Source: Bacteroidales bacterium UBA1208 (GTDB lineage: Bacteria > Bacteroidota > Bacteroidia > Bacteroidales > P3). Taken from it: a stretch of 21,680 bases of DNA. The position numbers and the translations under genes were made by a program. The stretch is taken from NCBI GenBank assembly GCA_002309955.1, contig DBXQ01000106.1, positions 1-21,680 on the forward strand. Direction: 5' to 3'. Below the pieces are notes generated by a model, which was not told the DNA's origin, ran no database searches, and saw only the letters and a program-made list of their open reading frames with translations. The stretch's first letter is position 1. Each line of letters opens with the position of its first letter. Positions 1 through 8,299 of this stretch are shown piece after piece.

Positions 1-81
1 TTGCACTTCGAGGTTGAATCTATATTCCGGATTTTTAATTTTTGTTTTACAATAATATGCAGTGAATGCCGTTATGGAAGC

Positions 82-1650
82 ATGGATAAAATAACAATAC
101 TTTGGGCCGATGACGAAATCGACCTTTTGAAACCGCACATCCTTTTTTTGAAAGAGAAGGGATATGAAGTGATACCGGTGATGAGTGGACGGGAAGCGTT
201 GGACGAGCTGGAGGAGCATGCGAATAACGTTGATATCGTTTTTTTAGATGAGAATATGCCCGGATTGAGCGGTATAGAGACGCTCTCACAGATAAAGTCG
301 AAGTATCCGCAGGTGCCAGTCATCATGATTACGAAGAGTGAAGAGGAGCACATTATGGATGAGGCTTTGGGCAGCAAGATAAGCGACTATCTTATCAAGC
401 CGGTAAACCCCAACCAGATTCTGTTAGCCATCAAGAAACATACCGAGGCCCGTCGGCTGCAGAGCGAACGTTCGACGATGAATTATCAACAGCAGTTCCG
501 CGAAATAGGGATGGAACTGTCGGGGAGGCTGGGTCAGGAGGACTGGATGCAGCTGTATCGCAAGTTGGTTTACTGGGACTTGGAACTCAGCAGCACCGAC
601 GATGATTACATACACGAGATTTTCACCTCGCAGAAAGAGGAGGCGAATCAGCTGTTCTGCAAGTTCTACGAGCAGAATTATATAGACTGGTTGGTGAATA
701 CTTCGACAACTACGGAGAAACCAATACTTTCCACTACGGTGTTGCGGGAGAAACTGTTTCCCCTGCTCAAAGAGAACTGCCCTACGTTTCTCATCGTCAT
801 TGACAATTTCCGCTATGACCAGTGGAAATATCTGCAGCCTGCCATAGAACAGTATCTGCGAACCGAAGAAGACGGGATGTATTATAGCATCATCCCCACC
901 ACAACACAGTTTGCCCGCAATGCGATGTTCGGCGGACTGATGCCTTCGGAGATAGAGAGGAAATATCCGCAATATTGGGTGAATGAAGATCAGGAGGGTT
1001 TTAAGAATCAGTATGAGAACGAGTTGTTGGATGAAAATCTGAGGCGCCACGGACTGAACATCAAACATAGCTACAACAAGGTGCTGAATGCCCAATATGG
1101 CCGCAAATTAGTTGAGAGCATACCCAATTTGATGCAGAACAAGTTGAATGTGATAATCTACAATTTCGTCGATATGCTGTCGCATGCACGGACTGATTCG
1201 AATATTGTGAGAGAGTTGGTAGTTGACGAAAAAGCATACCGCTCGGTGACACTTAGCTGGTTTGAACACTCGCCATTGGCGGAGGTGTTCAAAGCCCTTG
1301 CCGGGAAGGAGGTGAACATTGTCATCACCACAGATCACGGGTCGGTGAGAATTGACAATCCCGTCAAAGTCAAGGGAGATGCGAGCGTCAGTGTGAATCT
1401 GCGCTACAAACAGGGCAGATTGCTGGACTATAATCCGAAGGATGTTTTCGAGGTGAAAGATCCGGCAAAGGTGTTCCTGCCCCGCAGGCACATCACGTCG
1501 CCCTATATCTTCTGCCGCAAGAATGATTTCTTCGCCTATCCCAATAACTACAACCAGTACGTGCAGTACTATATGAACACATTCCAGCACGGCGGTATCT
1601 CAATGGAGGAAATATTGATTCCTTTCATCACATTGAAGCCTAAATCTTGA
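82..1650 (+). CDS. porX: PorX-type T9SS response regulator with PglZ phosphatase-fold domain
   Basis: Cytoplasmic response regulator that in Porphyromonas and Flavobacterium controls type IX secretion genes together with the kinase PorY and sigma factor SigP. Residues 1-120 form a receiver domain: acidic pocket D10/D11, phospho-acceptor D56 in FLDENMPG, T84 and K106. A helical linker leads to a PglZ/alkaline-phosphatase-superfamily domain (about 220-522) with likely metal or catalytic residues D241 (VIDNFRYD), T273-T275, D364/H368 (VDMLSHA), D418/H419 (TTDHG) and H503. The frame is open to base 1, but ATG at 82 gives 522 residues, close to the roughly 518 of known PorX, and starts directly at the receiver domain; the TTG at base 1 would add 27 unrelated residues. 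T9SS cargo genes in the same window fit the role. The family call is strong; phosphodiesterase activity is inferred from the family. Confidence 0.93.
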   Translation: MDKITILWADDEIDLLKPHILFLKEKGYEVIPVMSGREALDELEEHANNVDIVFLDENMPGLSGIETLSQIKSKYPQVPVIMITKSEEEHIMDEALGSKISDYLIKPVNPNQILLAIKKHTEARRLQSERSTMNYQQQFREIGMELSGRLGQEDWMQLYRKLVYWDLELSSTDDDYIHEIFTSQKEEANQLFCKFYEQNYIDWLVNTSTTTEKPILSTTVLREKLFPLLKENCPTFLIVIDNFRYDQWKYLQPAIEQYLRTEEDGMYYSIIPTTTQFARNAMFGGLMPSEIERKYPQYWVNEDQEGFKNQYENELLDENLRRHGLNIKHSYNKVLNAQYGRKLVESIPNLMQNKLNVIIYNFVDMLSHARTDSNIVRELVVDEKAYRSVTLSWFEHSPLAEVFKALAGKEVNIVITTDHGSVRIDNPVKVKGDASVSVNLRYKQGRLLDYNPKDVFEVKDPAKVFLPRRHITSPYIFCRKNDFFAYPNNYNQYVQYYMNTFQHGGISMEEILIPFITLKPKS

Positions 1651-1694
1651 TGTGTTGCTTTGCCGACAGTGCAGGACAGCGGTTGGCAAAAAAA

Positions 1695-1739
1695 GAACGG
1701 ACACAGACCTTGTCGGGGCGGTCTGTGTCCGTTCCTTTT
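1695..1739 (+). terminator. Rho-independent terminator after porX
   Basis: A perfect 15-bp stem (1695-1709 with 1720-1734) encloses a 10-base loop and is followed by CCTTTT. It starts 45 bases after the porX stop codon. The left arm is preceded by a run of A, so it may also work weakly on the minus strand against readthrough from tex, which converges. Confidence 0.9.
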
Positions 1740-1905
1740 AGGGCAATATCTAAATATTGGAGGGCGCTATAAGGCAATTTCGCCCAAATGGATTCTTGGA
1801 ATCAAATTTGGGTTAATGGGATGGAGTGTGTGAGGATGGACAGGGATGATATGGGGCTCGGCAGGATGAATGAAGAAACTTGTGTGTGTTGAGGGTAGGA
1901 AGATG

Positions 1906-1935
1906 TTTTATTAGAAACAACATTGTTTATCTTTG
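1906..1935 (+). promoter_or_regulatory. Possible Bacteroidota-type promoter in the gene-free stretch
   Basis: TATCTTTG at 1928-1935 matches the -7 consensus TAnnTTTG exactly. The -33 side is only TTTT (1906-1909) at an 18-base spacing, so the site is half supported. Transcription would run rightward into a region with no protein gene. Confidence 0.35.
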
Positions 1936-2005
1936 CAAACGGAACAATGGTCAGGAGTAGTGCGTTGGGAGGGTTCTGTTTCAGAGAGTTGTTTGACATG
2001 TTGAG

Positions 2006-2102
2006 TCCCGGTTAGGAATTAAATTAGTGTCTCCTGCGTAGCTGTCGCTTACGGGAGGCAGAAATCGTCATTCCAATCAGATGGGTTGCAACCCTATCGG
2101 GA
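2006..2102 (+). ncRNA. Candidate structured RNA (unassigned)
   Basis: Nested complementary segments: outer stem 2006-2012 with 2096-2102 (7 bp, one G-U); inner stem 2015-2019 with 2070-2074 (5 bp); hairpin 2029-2034 plus 2037-2040 with 2050-2059 (10 bp, two-base bulge); hairpin 2083-2086 with 2091-2094 closed by a TGCA loop. It lies about 70 bases downstream of the promoter-like site at 1928. I do not recognise an RNA family and see no clear terminator after it. Chance pairing is possible; no folding energy was computed. Confidence 0.22.
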
Positions 2103-2230
2103 AGTGTCAGGATGCTCCAAACAATCACCACACTGCGCCTGCGACTTGTATGGCGTTATTCTTATTGCACCCCCTTGGGATGATTTATAGAAGTCCCCAT
2201 GAATACTTGTTTTGAACGGCCGATCGGGGT

Positions 2231-4360
2231 TTAAAGTCCTTTCATGGTGAGCGAAATGCGTCGTCTGCGAAGGTCGACTTCAAGCACTTTGACGCGCACA
2301 TGCTGGTGGAGGTGGACAACTTCGGAGGGGTCGTTGATACGGCGGTTGGCCAGTTGGCTGATGTGGACTAATCCGTCTTGATGGACTCCGATGTCAACAA
2401 AGGCGCCGAAGGCTGTGATATTGGTGACGATGCCGGGCAGTTCCATGCCTTCTTTTACGTCTTCGATGCGGGTCACGTTCTTGTCGAACTCGAACACTTC
2501 GAAACGGGCACGGGGGTCAAGTCCGGGCTTGTCCAACTCCTTCATGATGTCTTTGAGGGTGGGCAGTCCGCAGTCGGCTGAGACATATTTGTTGATGTCA
2601 ATCTTATCGCGAAGGCTTTTGTCGGTCATCAGTTGTTGGACAGAGGTTCCGTGGTCGGTGGCCATTTTCTCGACCAAAGCATAGCGTTCGGGATGGACAG
2701 CACTGTGGTCAAGAGGATTGGCGCTTTCTCTTACGCGGAGGAATCCTGCACATTGTTCGAATGCTTTATCGCCCAGACGCTCAACATTCTTCAACTCTTG
2801 CCGGGACTGGAAAGCTCCTTGTCGGTTGCGGTAGTCGACAATCTTCTCGGCCAGAGAGGGACCAATGCCGCTGACGTAGCTTAGCAGTTCGCGGCTGGCG
2901 GTGTTCAGCTCGACACCTACGCTGTTGACACAACTGACAACCACATCATTCAGGCTTTCCTGTAAAAGGGTTTGGTTCACGTCGTGCTGGTATTGCCCCA
3001 CACCGATGCTTTTCGGGTCGATTTTCACCAATTCGCTGAGGGGGTCCATAAGGCGACGACCGATGCTGACGGCACCGCGAACGGTCACATCGTAGTCGGG
3101 GAACTCACGACGAGCCACCTCGGAAGCGCTGTAGACCGAGGCTCCGTTTTCACTGACCATGACGGCAATGACTTTGGACTTGAAACGGCATCTTTTCACT
3201 ATTTCTTCTGTCTCGCGACCGGCAGTGCCGTTGCCAATGGCGATGGCTTCGATGCGGAAGGCTTCGACAAGGGCTTCCAGTTTGGCGATGGCTGCCCGCT
3301 CTTCGCGTACGGAGGAGAAGGGGTAGATGGTTTCGTTGTGGAGCAGCTGGCCTTGGGCGTCGAGGCATACGGTTTTGCAGCCTGTACGGAAGCCGGGGTC
3401 GATGGCCAGGATGCGCTTCTGCCCAAGGGGGGAGGCGAGGAGGAGCTGACGAAGGTTTTCGGCAAACACCCTGATGGCCTCTTTGTCGGCTTTCTCTTTG
3501 AGGAGATTGTAAAACTCTGTCTCGATGGAGGGCTGTAGTAACCGTTTGTATCCGTCGTGGACGGCCATACGCACCTGGTCGGACGATTCGTAGCGGCCGC
3601 AAACAAACTGGCGCTCTAAAGTCTGGTAGGCGGGTTCGTCGTTGTCGGGTAGCACGTGCACACGTAGCATGCCCTCCTCTTCGCCTCTGAACAAAGCCAG
3701 GATGCGGTGGGAAGGTGCACGCATGGCGTTTTCTTTCCAGTCAAACCATGACTCGTATTTGCCGGCTTCGTCTTCTTTGTTTTTGACCACTTTTGAACTG
3801 AGCATGGCACTGCGCCGGAAAAGTCCGCGCACATGGTTTCGTGCCTGTTGGTTTTCGCTTACACGTTCGGCTATGATGTCGCGGGCTCCTGCCAAGGCTT
3901 CTTCAATGGTGTTCACCTCTTTGTCAGGGTTCAAATAGCGGGAGGCCAGATGCTCGATGTTGCACGAATATTGTTTCTGTAATTCGTTGGCTAAAGGTTC
4001 AAGCCCTCGCTCGATGGCCATGGTGGCGCGGGTGCGGCGCTTGGGTTTGAAGGGGAGATAGAGGTCTTCGAGTTCTGTCATGGTTGTGGCTGCGGCAATC
4101 TGTTTCTCCAGTTCGGGGGTCAGTTTGCCTTGCTCATTGATGGATGACAGGATGGCTTCGCGTCGTTTGTCCAGTTCTTTCAGTTTGATGAGGAGGTCGC
4201 GGATGGCGGTAATCTGCACTTCGTTCAGGCTTCCCGTCATCTCTTTCCTGTAGCGGGCAATAAAAGGGACGGTTGCTCCTTGTTCCAAGAGTTCGATGGT
4301 TTTCTCCACTTGGCGGACACCGAGGTTGAGCTGCTCGGCGATGGTGGCTGCGTAGTTCAT
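2231..4360 (-). CDS. tex: Tex-family S1 RNA-binding transcription accessory protein
   Basis: Nucleic-acid-binding protein of the Tex/Spt6-like family, thought to act on RNA or transcription complexes in the cytoplasm. The 709 residues run in the family's order: helical Tex N-terminal region (1 to about 300), YqgF/RNase H-like fold from about 317 (RILAIDPGFRTGCK), helix-hairpin-helix from about 493 (VSGIGPSLAEKIV), and a C-terminal S1 domain from about 634 (GIVTNITAFGAFVDIG, GLVHISQL). Length and both ends are as expected, so it is intact. The start is 16 bases from a perfect hairpin that ends the upstream secreted-protein gene, leaving no room for a promoter between them. Transcription must start further upstream or read through that hairpin. 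Confidence 0.95.
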   Translation of the reverse strand: MNYAATIAEQLNLGVRQVEKTIELLEQGATVPFIARYRKEMTGSLNEVQITAIRDLLIKLKELDKRREAILSSINEQGKLTPELEKQIAAATTMTELEDLYLPFKPKRRTRATMAIERGLEPLANELQKQYSCNIEHLASRYLNPDKEVNTIEEALAGARDIIAERVSENQQARNHVRGLFRRSAMLSSKVVKNKEDEAGKYESWFDWKENAMRAPSHRILALFRGEEEGMLRVHVLPDNDEPAYQTLERQFVCGRYESSDQVRMAVHDGYKRLLQPSIETEFYNLLKEKADKEAIRVFAENLRQLLLASPLGQKRILAIDPGFRTGCKTVCLDAQGQLLHNETIYPFSSVREERAAIAKLEALVEAFRIEAIAIGNGTAGRETEEIVKRCRFKSKVIAVMVSENGASVYSASEVARREFPDYDVTVRGAVSIGRRLMDPLSELVKIDPKSIGVGQYQHDVNQTLLQESLNDVVVSCVNSVGVELNTASRELLSYVSGIGPSLAEKIVDYRNRQGAFQSRQELKNVERLGDKAFEQCAGFLRVRESANPLDHSAVHPERYALVEKMATDHGTSVQQLMTDKSLRDKIDINKYVSADCGLPTLKDIMKELDKPGLDPRARFEVFEFDKNVTRIEDVKEGMELPGIVTNITAFGAFVDIGVHQDGLVHISQLANRRINDPSEVVHLHQHVRVKVLEVDLRRRRISLTMKGL

Positions 4361-4376
4361 GCTTTATGGGATATAG

Positions 4377-4408
4377 AAAAAGAGCCCGTTTCTGGGCGGG
4401 CTCTTTTT
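4377..4408 (-). terminator. Terminator of the 782-residue secreted protein, immediately upstream of tex
   Basis: A perfect 12-bp stem (4377-4388 with 4397-4408) with an 8-base loop begins 17 bases after the stop codon of the upstream gene on the minus strand. The outer five pairs are A/T, so each strand shows a T run at the 3' side of the stem. It is also only 16 bases before the tex ATG, so it may act as a leader hairpin or attenuator for tex. Confidence 0.8.
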
Positions 4409-4425
4409 ATCAGGGTTTAGAAAGA

Positions 4426-6774
4426 TTATTTCTTGACAATCTTCTGAGTGGAAACACCGTTGGCGGTGATGACGCGAACGAAGTAAACACCGTTGGCAAG
4501 GTTGCTCATGTCGATGGTGTTGGTGTTCTGCAGGGTCATCACATTGCGGCCGTTGATGTCGAGGACGTTGACTTCTTCAACGCCTTCGGCGACGATGTTC
4601 AGCTTGCTGCTGACGGGGTTGGGATAGAGGGCAACGTTGATGTCGTTCACCTCGTCGATGGAAGCGGTGTTGCCAGCGGTAATGCTGATGTCGTCAATGA
4701 GCATCCAGTACATGTCGTAGATGTTGTGATGACGGAAAGCGATGCGGATGGTCTGACCGGCAAAACCGGCAAGGCTGCGGCTCTTCTTGACCCAGTCGGC
4801 GTTGTCGATAGTACCAGCGAAGACAGTGTTGGTGAAGTCGGTAGGATTGCTGCCAGTGGTGGAAACGAGAACGCTGTAGTATTCTTGATAGTAGCCTGCG
4901 TCAACGGCAGAGACGTACCAGGAAATGGTAGCACCTTCGGCGGGGATAGCGATTTGAGGAGTAATCAACCAGTTGTCGGGACTCAAGGCACCAGGACCAC
5001 CCATGTTAGGATTGATAAATGAGGCAGAGCCCATGCAGTCGGCACCGTTGTGGAACAGGGGCTGTGGGAATAGCTCAGAGGGTTTCATCCAACCCCAACC
5101 GTCGCCGTCCTGATCGATGAACTTCCAGCAACCGAGATCGTCGTTAGTTTCGAAACCGCAGTTCCAGGGGAGGTTCTGGGTTTCGCAGATGACGATGCTG
5201 ATGGTGTGGGTAGCGGTGGCAGTCTCACCATCGAGGGCGGCAGTCAAAGTAACAGTGTGGTTGCCAGCGGATGTGAAAACGGTAGAGGCGGTCATGCCAG
5301 AAGCATCAGCGGGATTGCCGCCGTCGAAGCTCCAGCTGTAGGTAGCAGCAGCGGGGCCAATGGCAGTGAAGTTGATGGTCTCGTTACCTTGACCCTCGGC
5401 AGGGCCGTTGATGGCGATGTTCATAGCGGGAGCGGTAGCACTGGTGACAGTCTTGATCATCCAAGTACCGATATAGTCGGGATAGGAGGCACCTAAGAAT
5501 TGCCATCCCGAGCTAAAGTAAATCATGTCGGTGTTCGGGTCTCCGTTGTAAGAAGTCCAAGCGGCAGGATAGGAAATGTCGTTGCAGGAGAAAGTGACCC
5601 AGAGGTCTTTGGTAGCGTCAATGGCAACGCGGTCGTAAAGAGGAAGGGTGACATAGTTATCGACAGCAGTGACAGGATAGGTGAATTGATAAACCATATC
5701 GTTGTTGCTGGGAGACTCGGCATTAGACTCATAAATAGTAAGTGTCAAGTGACCGTTGTTGCCGGAATAGACCTTCACACTTTCAACATAATTGCGTCCA
5801 GAGAGTAAGGCAGCGGGATATTTAACACCCCAGGTGATTCCGCTCTGACCACCGAGAGCGCTTGACATGGCTCCGTTGCCGGGATAATCCATCTCATTGC
5901 CCCAGCTGTAGTCGAAGACGTTGACATTAAGTGTGGCAGTGGTGGTGCCAGTAGTGTTGGTAACCGATACGGTGACGATTTCATTGCCAATGGTAGACCA
6001 AGTGGTGGCGGCAGTCTGGCCAGTAGCGGTAGCGGGGTTGCCGTTGGAGAAAGTCCAAGTGATATCGGTGACGGGGTCAACACTGACGATGTTGGCAGAG
6101 AAAGTGGCAGTGCTGTTAATCAAAGCACCAGTGAAGCCATTGATTTCAACAATGGGGGCTGTACCGGCTTGGGGATAGCTGGAAAGCAGTGCCCTGATAG
6201 CGGCGACAGCTTGGGAAGCATCGTAAGGACCGAAACCCCAGTTTGTGCCATATACATCACACCAGTAACCGGAGGGGGAGATGAATACAACGGTGGGATA
6301 ACCGGCAATGTTATTGCCAATAAAGCTGGCAGCGTTGGCATCGTCGACAATGGGGTAGGGAACAGTGCCACCATTGGTCCAGTCGCCCTGAGAAGCGTCA
6401 GCACCACCGGGAGCGGTAATGCCAGAAGAACCCGTGGAGGGATCAGCCTCAATCCACAGAACGCAGACATCGTCGCCCAGTTGTTCGTGGATGGCATCGA
6501 GAATGCCATTGGTGTGCATCACCCAGCACCAGGAGCACCACACAGCCGAGTAGTCGATTACAACAGCTTTGCCAGCAGCCAGAGTGTCGGCAAGGTTAAT
6601 GGTGTTGCCGTGAATGTCGGTGAGGTTGTACAGAGTGCCAATCTGTGTCCAGTTGGGCAAATCGTTGATGCCCTTAGTGGCAACAGCCTCGCGGCACACA
6701 CGCTGTGTGGAGAACTGTGCAAACGATACACTGCACATCAGCATAGCGAGCGCTACTAATAAGATTTTTTTCAT
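4426..6774 (-). CDS. T9SS-exported thioredoxin-fold / PKD / choice-of-anchor protein
   Basis: A 782-residue secreted multidomain protein. Residues 1-19 are a signal peptide (MKKILLVALAMLMCSVSFA). Residues about 45-200 resemble a TlpA/thioredoxin-like domain, with the CxxC site C80-S-W-C83 and a cis-proline-like GYPTVVF at 159-164. PKD-like beta domains lie near 205-287 and 450-530, both with the NGNPA or GGNPA pattern; the segment between (290-445) is an unassigned beta-rich stretch. Residues 535-700 look like a cleaved-adhesin/choice-of-anchor J domain (PWNCGFE, SPDNWLITP, IDDISI). Residues 705-782 are a type A T9SS sorting domain (ALYPNP, LANGVYFVRV, QKIVKK). Inferred role: surface or secreted protein with thiol-redox activity; substrate unknown. 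It is transcribed divergently from another CxxC-containing T9SS cargo gene. Confidence 0.88.
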   Translation of the reverse strand: MKKILLVALAMLMCSVSFAQFSTQRVCREAVATKGINDLPNWTQIGTLYNLTDIHGNTINLADTLAAGKAVVIDYSAVWCSWCWVMHTNGILDAIHEQLGDDVCVLWIEADPSTGSSGITAPGGADASQGDWTNGGTVPYPIVDDANAASFIGNNIAGYPTVVFISPSGYWCDVYGTNWGFGPYDASQAVAAIRALLSSYPQAGTAPIVEINGFTGALINSTATFSANIVSVDPVTDITWTFSNGNPATATGQTAATTWSTIGNEIVTVSVTNTTGTTTATLNVNVFDYSWGNEMDYPGNGAMSSALGGQSGITWGVKYPAALLSGRNYVESVKVYSGNNGHLTLTIYESNAESPSNNDMVYQFTYPVTAVDNYVTLPLYDRVAIDATKDLWVTFSCNDISYPAAWTSYNGDPNTDMIYFSSGWQFLGASYPDYIGTWMIKTVTSATAPAMNIAINGPAEGQGNETINFTAIGPAAATYSWSFDGGNPADASGMTASTVFTSAGNHTVTLTAALDGETATATHTISIVICETQNLPWNCGFETNDDLGCWKFIDQDGDGWGWMKPSELFPQPLFHNGADCMGSASFINPNMGGPGALSPDNWLITPQIAIPAEGATISWYVSAVDAGYYQEYYSVLVSTTGSNPTDFTNTVFAGTIDNADWVKKSRSLAGFAGQTIRIAFRHHNIYDMYWMLIDDISITAGNTASIDEVNDINVALYPNPVSSKLNIVAEGVEEVNVLDINGRNVMTLQNTNTIDMSNLANGVYFVRVITANGVSTQKIVKK

Positions 6775-6872
6775 TGATACTTTGTCTTGTTATTAGCCAT
6801 TAGACCCATCGGCTTTGATAATGAGTGAATTAATGAATTATTTTAATTATTTTCCTTGTTGTTTTAAACGTG

Positions 6873-6903
6873 CAAAGATACACATTTTTCATCGAATAAC
6901 AAC
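6873..6903 (-). promoter_or_regulatory. Promoter of the 782-residue secreted protein gene
   Basis: On the minus strand, GTTG (6900-6903) is followed after 19 bases by TATCTTTG (6873-6880), matching the Bacteroidota -33/-7 pattern. The leader to the ATG would be about 90 bases. Confidence 0.7.
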
Positions 6904-6941
6904 CTTTTTTACCGATAAAAGCGTTTTTTTTCAAAAAGCAG

Positions 6942-6972
6942 TGTTAATAATATAAAAAAAGATGTATTTTTG
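6942..6972 (+). promoter_or_regulatory. Promoter of the Omp28-like gene
   Basis: TGTT (6942-6945), a 19-base spacer and TATTTTTG (6965-6972) fit the Bacteroidota -33/-7 pattern. The ATG lies 26 bases after the -7 box. Together with the minus-strand promoter at 6873-6903 it makes the intergenic region a divergent control region, with the two sets of boxes about 40 bases apart. Confidence 0.65.
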
Positions 6973-6998
6973 CATTTCAAAAGTAAAAAGATTACATT

Positions 6999-8057
6999 AT
7001 GAAAAAGGCCACATTGACATTGTTTGTTATGATCATGGGTGTATCACATTTTATTGCTGCGCAAAATGATCCGCAGTCATTCACCCGCAAAATTCTTCTT
7101 GAGCAATTCACCACGGCACACTGCGGCTACTGCCCTGCCGGTGCCGACCGGTTGGCGACAGCCACTTCAGGATTGACGAATCTGATATGGATTCGTTACC
7201 ATGCCGGTTTCGGAACGGATGCACTGACCAACGATATTGCCGAAGCCATGACCTGTTTCTATGGCGGCAACACCTTTGCCCCAGCCATGATGGTTGATCG
7301 AACACGCTTCGATGCCTCCAACCCGGGGCCTGTTATGAATGTGGGTGTGGTGTCGAGTATTCGTGGCCACCTCAGCGAAGCCCAAGAAGTTAAGACCTAC
7401 TGCAAGGTACAGACGCCCGAAGTGGTATACAATCCCGCCTCGCATGCTCTTGACTGCACAGTGAAAGTCCGCTTCTCTGATGCGGTCTACGGTCCTGATA
7501 CCCGCCTACAGATTCTCCTCATCGAGGATAGCATCTTTATGCGCCAATCCGATTACGGTGTTGGATCCTACGTTGATTATTGGCACTTTGGCGCAGTGCG
7601 CGATACCCTTACTCCTCTTTGGGGTACGCCTCTCACAGTGGAGGATGGCTCCTTCACCTGTACACTCAGCTACACCCTTCCCGACGAGTATGTCTATAAA
7701 AACTGCAAGGTAGTGGCTATCGTTTACAATTACGACCCCTCCAACATCAACAATTGCAAGGTGCTGAATGCCGCAATAAGCGATTATCTCGACAAGGCTG
7801 TCGGCATAGGCGAAGTGTCCGAAAGAGTGCAGATGCGCCTTTTCCCCAATCCTGCCACAGGACTTGTGGTCCTTGAAGCAGATGCACCTGTCAGCAGTGT
7901 GTCGGTTATTGATGCCATGGGACGCTGTCTCTACAGCCTTCCTGTCGGGGGCGAACAACAGGTACGTCTTGACCTCGCACACCTCTCCGCAGGAATTTAC
8001 ATGGTTCGTTTGCAGACAACCCATGGTCTTGCCACACGACAGCTGATACTCCGATAG
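6999..8057 (+). CDS. Omp28-like thioredoxin-fold protein with T9SS sorting domain
   Basis: A 352-residue exported protein. Residues 1-21 form a signal peptide ending IAAQ. The mature N-terminus (KILLEQFTTAHCGYCPAG) has the Omp28-type thioredoxin-fold start with CxxC at C42/C45; GGNTFAPAMMVDR further on fits the cis-proline loop of this fold. A beta-rich middle follows. The last 80 residues (from about 272) are a T9SS C-terminal domain (LFPNPATG, VSVIDAMGRCLYSL, LSAGIYMVRL, RQLILR). Expected location is the cell surface or outside the cell. Catalytic reduction or oxidation of disulfides is inferred from the motif only; many Omp28 proteins have no proven activity. It has its own promoter and shares an intergenic region with the 782-residue T9SS cargo gene. 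Confidence 0.85.
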   Translation: MKKATLTLFVMIMGVSHFIAAQNDPQSFTRKILLEQFTTAHCGYCPAGADRLATATSGLTNLIWIRYHAGFGTDALTNDIAEAMTCFYGGNTFAPAMMVDRTRFDASNPGPVMNVGVVSSIRGHLSEAQEVKTYCKVQTPEVVYNPASHALDCTVKVRFSDAVYGPDTRLQILLIEDSIFMRQSDYGVGSYVDYWHFGAVRDTLTPLWGTPLTVEDGSFTCTLSYTLPDEYVYKNCKVVAIVYNYDPSNINNCKVLNAAISDYLDKAVGIGEVSERVQMRLFPNPATGLVVLEADAPVSSVSVIDAMGRCLYSLPVGGEQQVRLDLAHLSAGIYMVRLQTTHGLATRQLILR

Positions 8058-8061
8058 TCTA

Positions 8062-8219
8062 TAAGAAGCTGTTTAAAATTTAATTCAATGTTTTTCTTAA
8101 AGAACCTGAACGGCATATTCTCCACCTTTCCTCAGTCACAATGGAACCCCATTGCTCCATCGGAAAGGTGAAAAAACTGCTCGTCTAAAATTCATCAATC
8201 AAATTTAAACAGCTTCTAA
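8062..8219. mobile_element. MITE-like inverted-repeat element (152 bp) flanked by TAA
   Basis: Terminal inverted repeats GAAGCTGTTTAAA(A)ATTT (8065-8081) and its complement (8201-8216) differ by one inserted A. Direct TAA repeats flank them (8062-8064 and 8217-8219). Inside, 8123-8131 pairs with 8162-8170 (9 bp) and a 6-bp hairpin (CAATGG/CCATTG) sits between. There is no coding capacity. The ends and the 3-base TNA-type duplication resemble the IS5 family (IS1031/IS427 groups) as I recall them; no full copy is in the window. It begins 8 bases after the upstream stop codon and could also serve as a 3'-end hairpin. A plain long stem-loop is the alternative. Confidence 0.5.
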
Positions 8220-8245
8220 GGAAGATGCAATAAAACAACTTTTTT

Positions 8246-8276
8246 TTCGTTATGTAGCAAAAAAAGTGTATTTTTG
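8246..8276 (+). promoter_or_regulatory. Promoter of the small exported protein gene
   Basis: TATTTTTG at 8269-8276 is an exact -7 box. The -33 side (TTCG, 8246-8249, at a 19-base spacing) is weak. Because transcription would start near 8283, the in-frame TTG at 8279 cannot be the start codon, and the ATG at 8300 is preferred. Confidence 0.55.
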
Positions 8277-8299
8277 CATTGCGAAATGTATTAAGACTT

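Larger units (their letters stand above)
1740..2230. other. 490-base stretch without a convincing gene, between convergent porX and tex
   Basis: No reading frame here looks coding. One 65-codon minus-strand frame (1802-1999) is low in complexity and has no recognisable domain or signal. The stretch holds a promoter-like site on the plus strand and a nested set of inverted repeats, listed separately. No tRNA, SRP, tmRNA or RNase P consensus was seen by eye. Confidence 0.6.

Noticed and set aside
1802..1999. 65-codon minus-strand reading frame in the gene-free stretch
   Set aside because: Low-complexity composition, no domain, no signal, no promoter on that strand and no codon bias like the neighbours.
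2222..2229. Short palindromic segment around CCGATCGG just after the tex stop
   Set aside because: Only 8 bp with no loop and no T run, so it cannot be called a terminator.
2972..3538. 188-codon plus-strand frame inside tex
   Set aside because: Antisense shadow of the conserved Tex coding sequence; its translation is Gly/Asp/Val-rich, as expected for a mirror frame.
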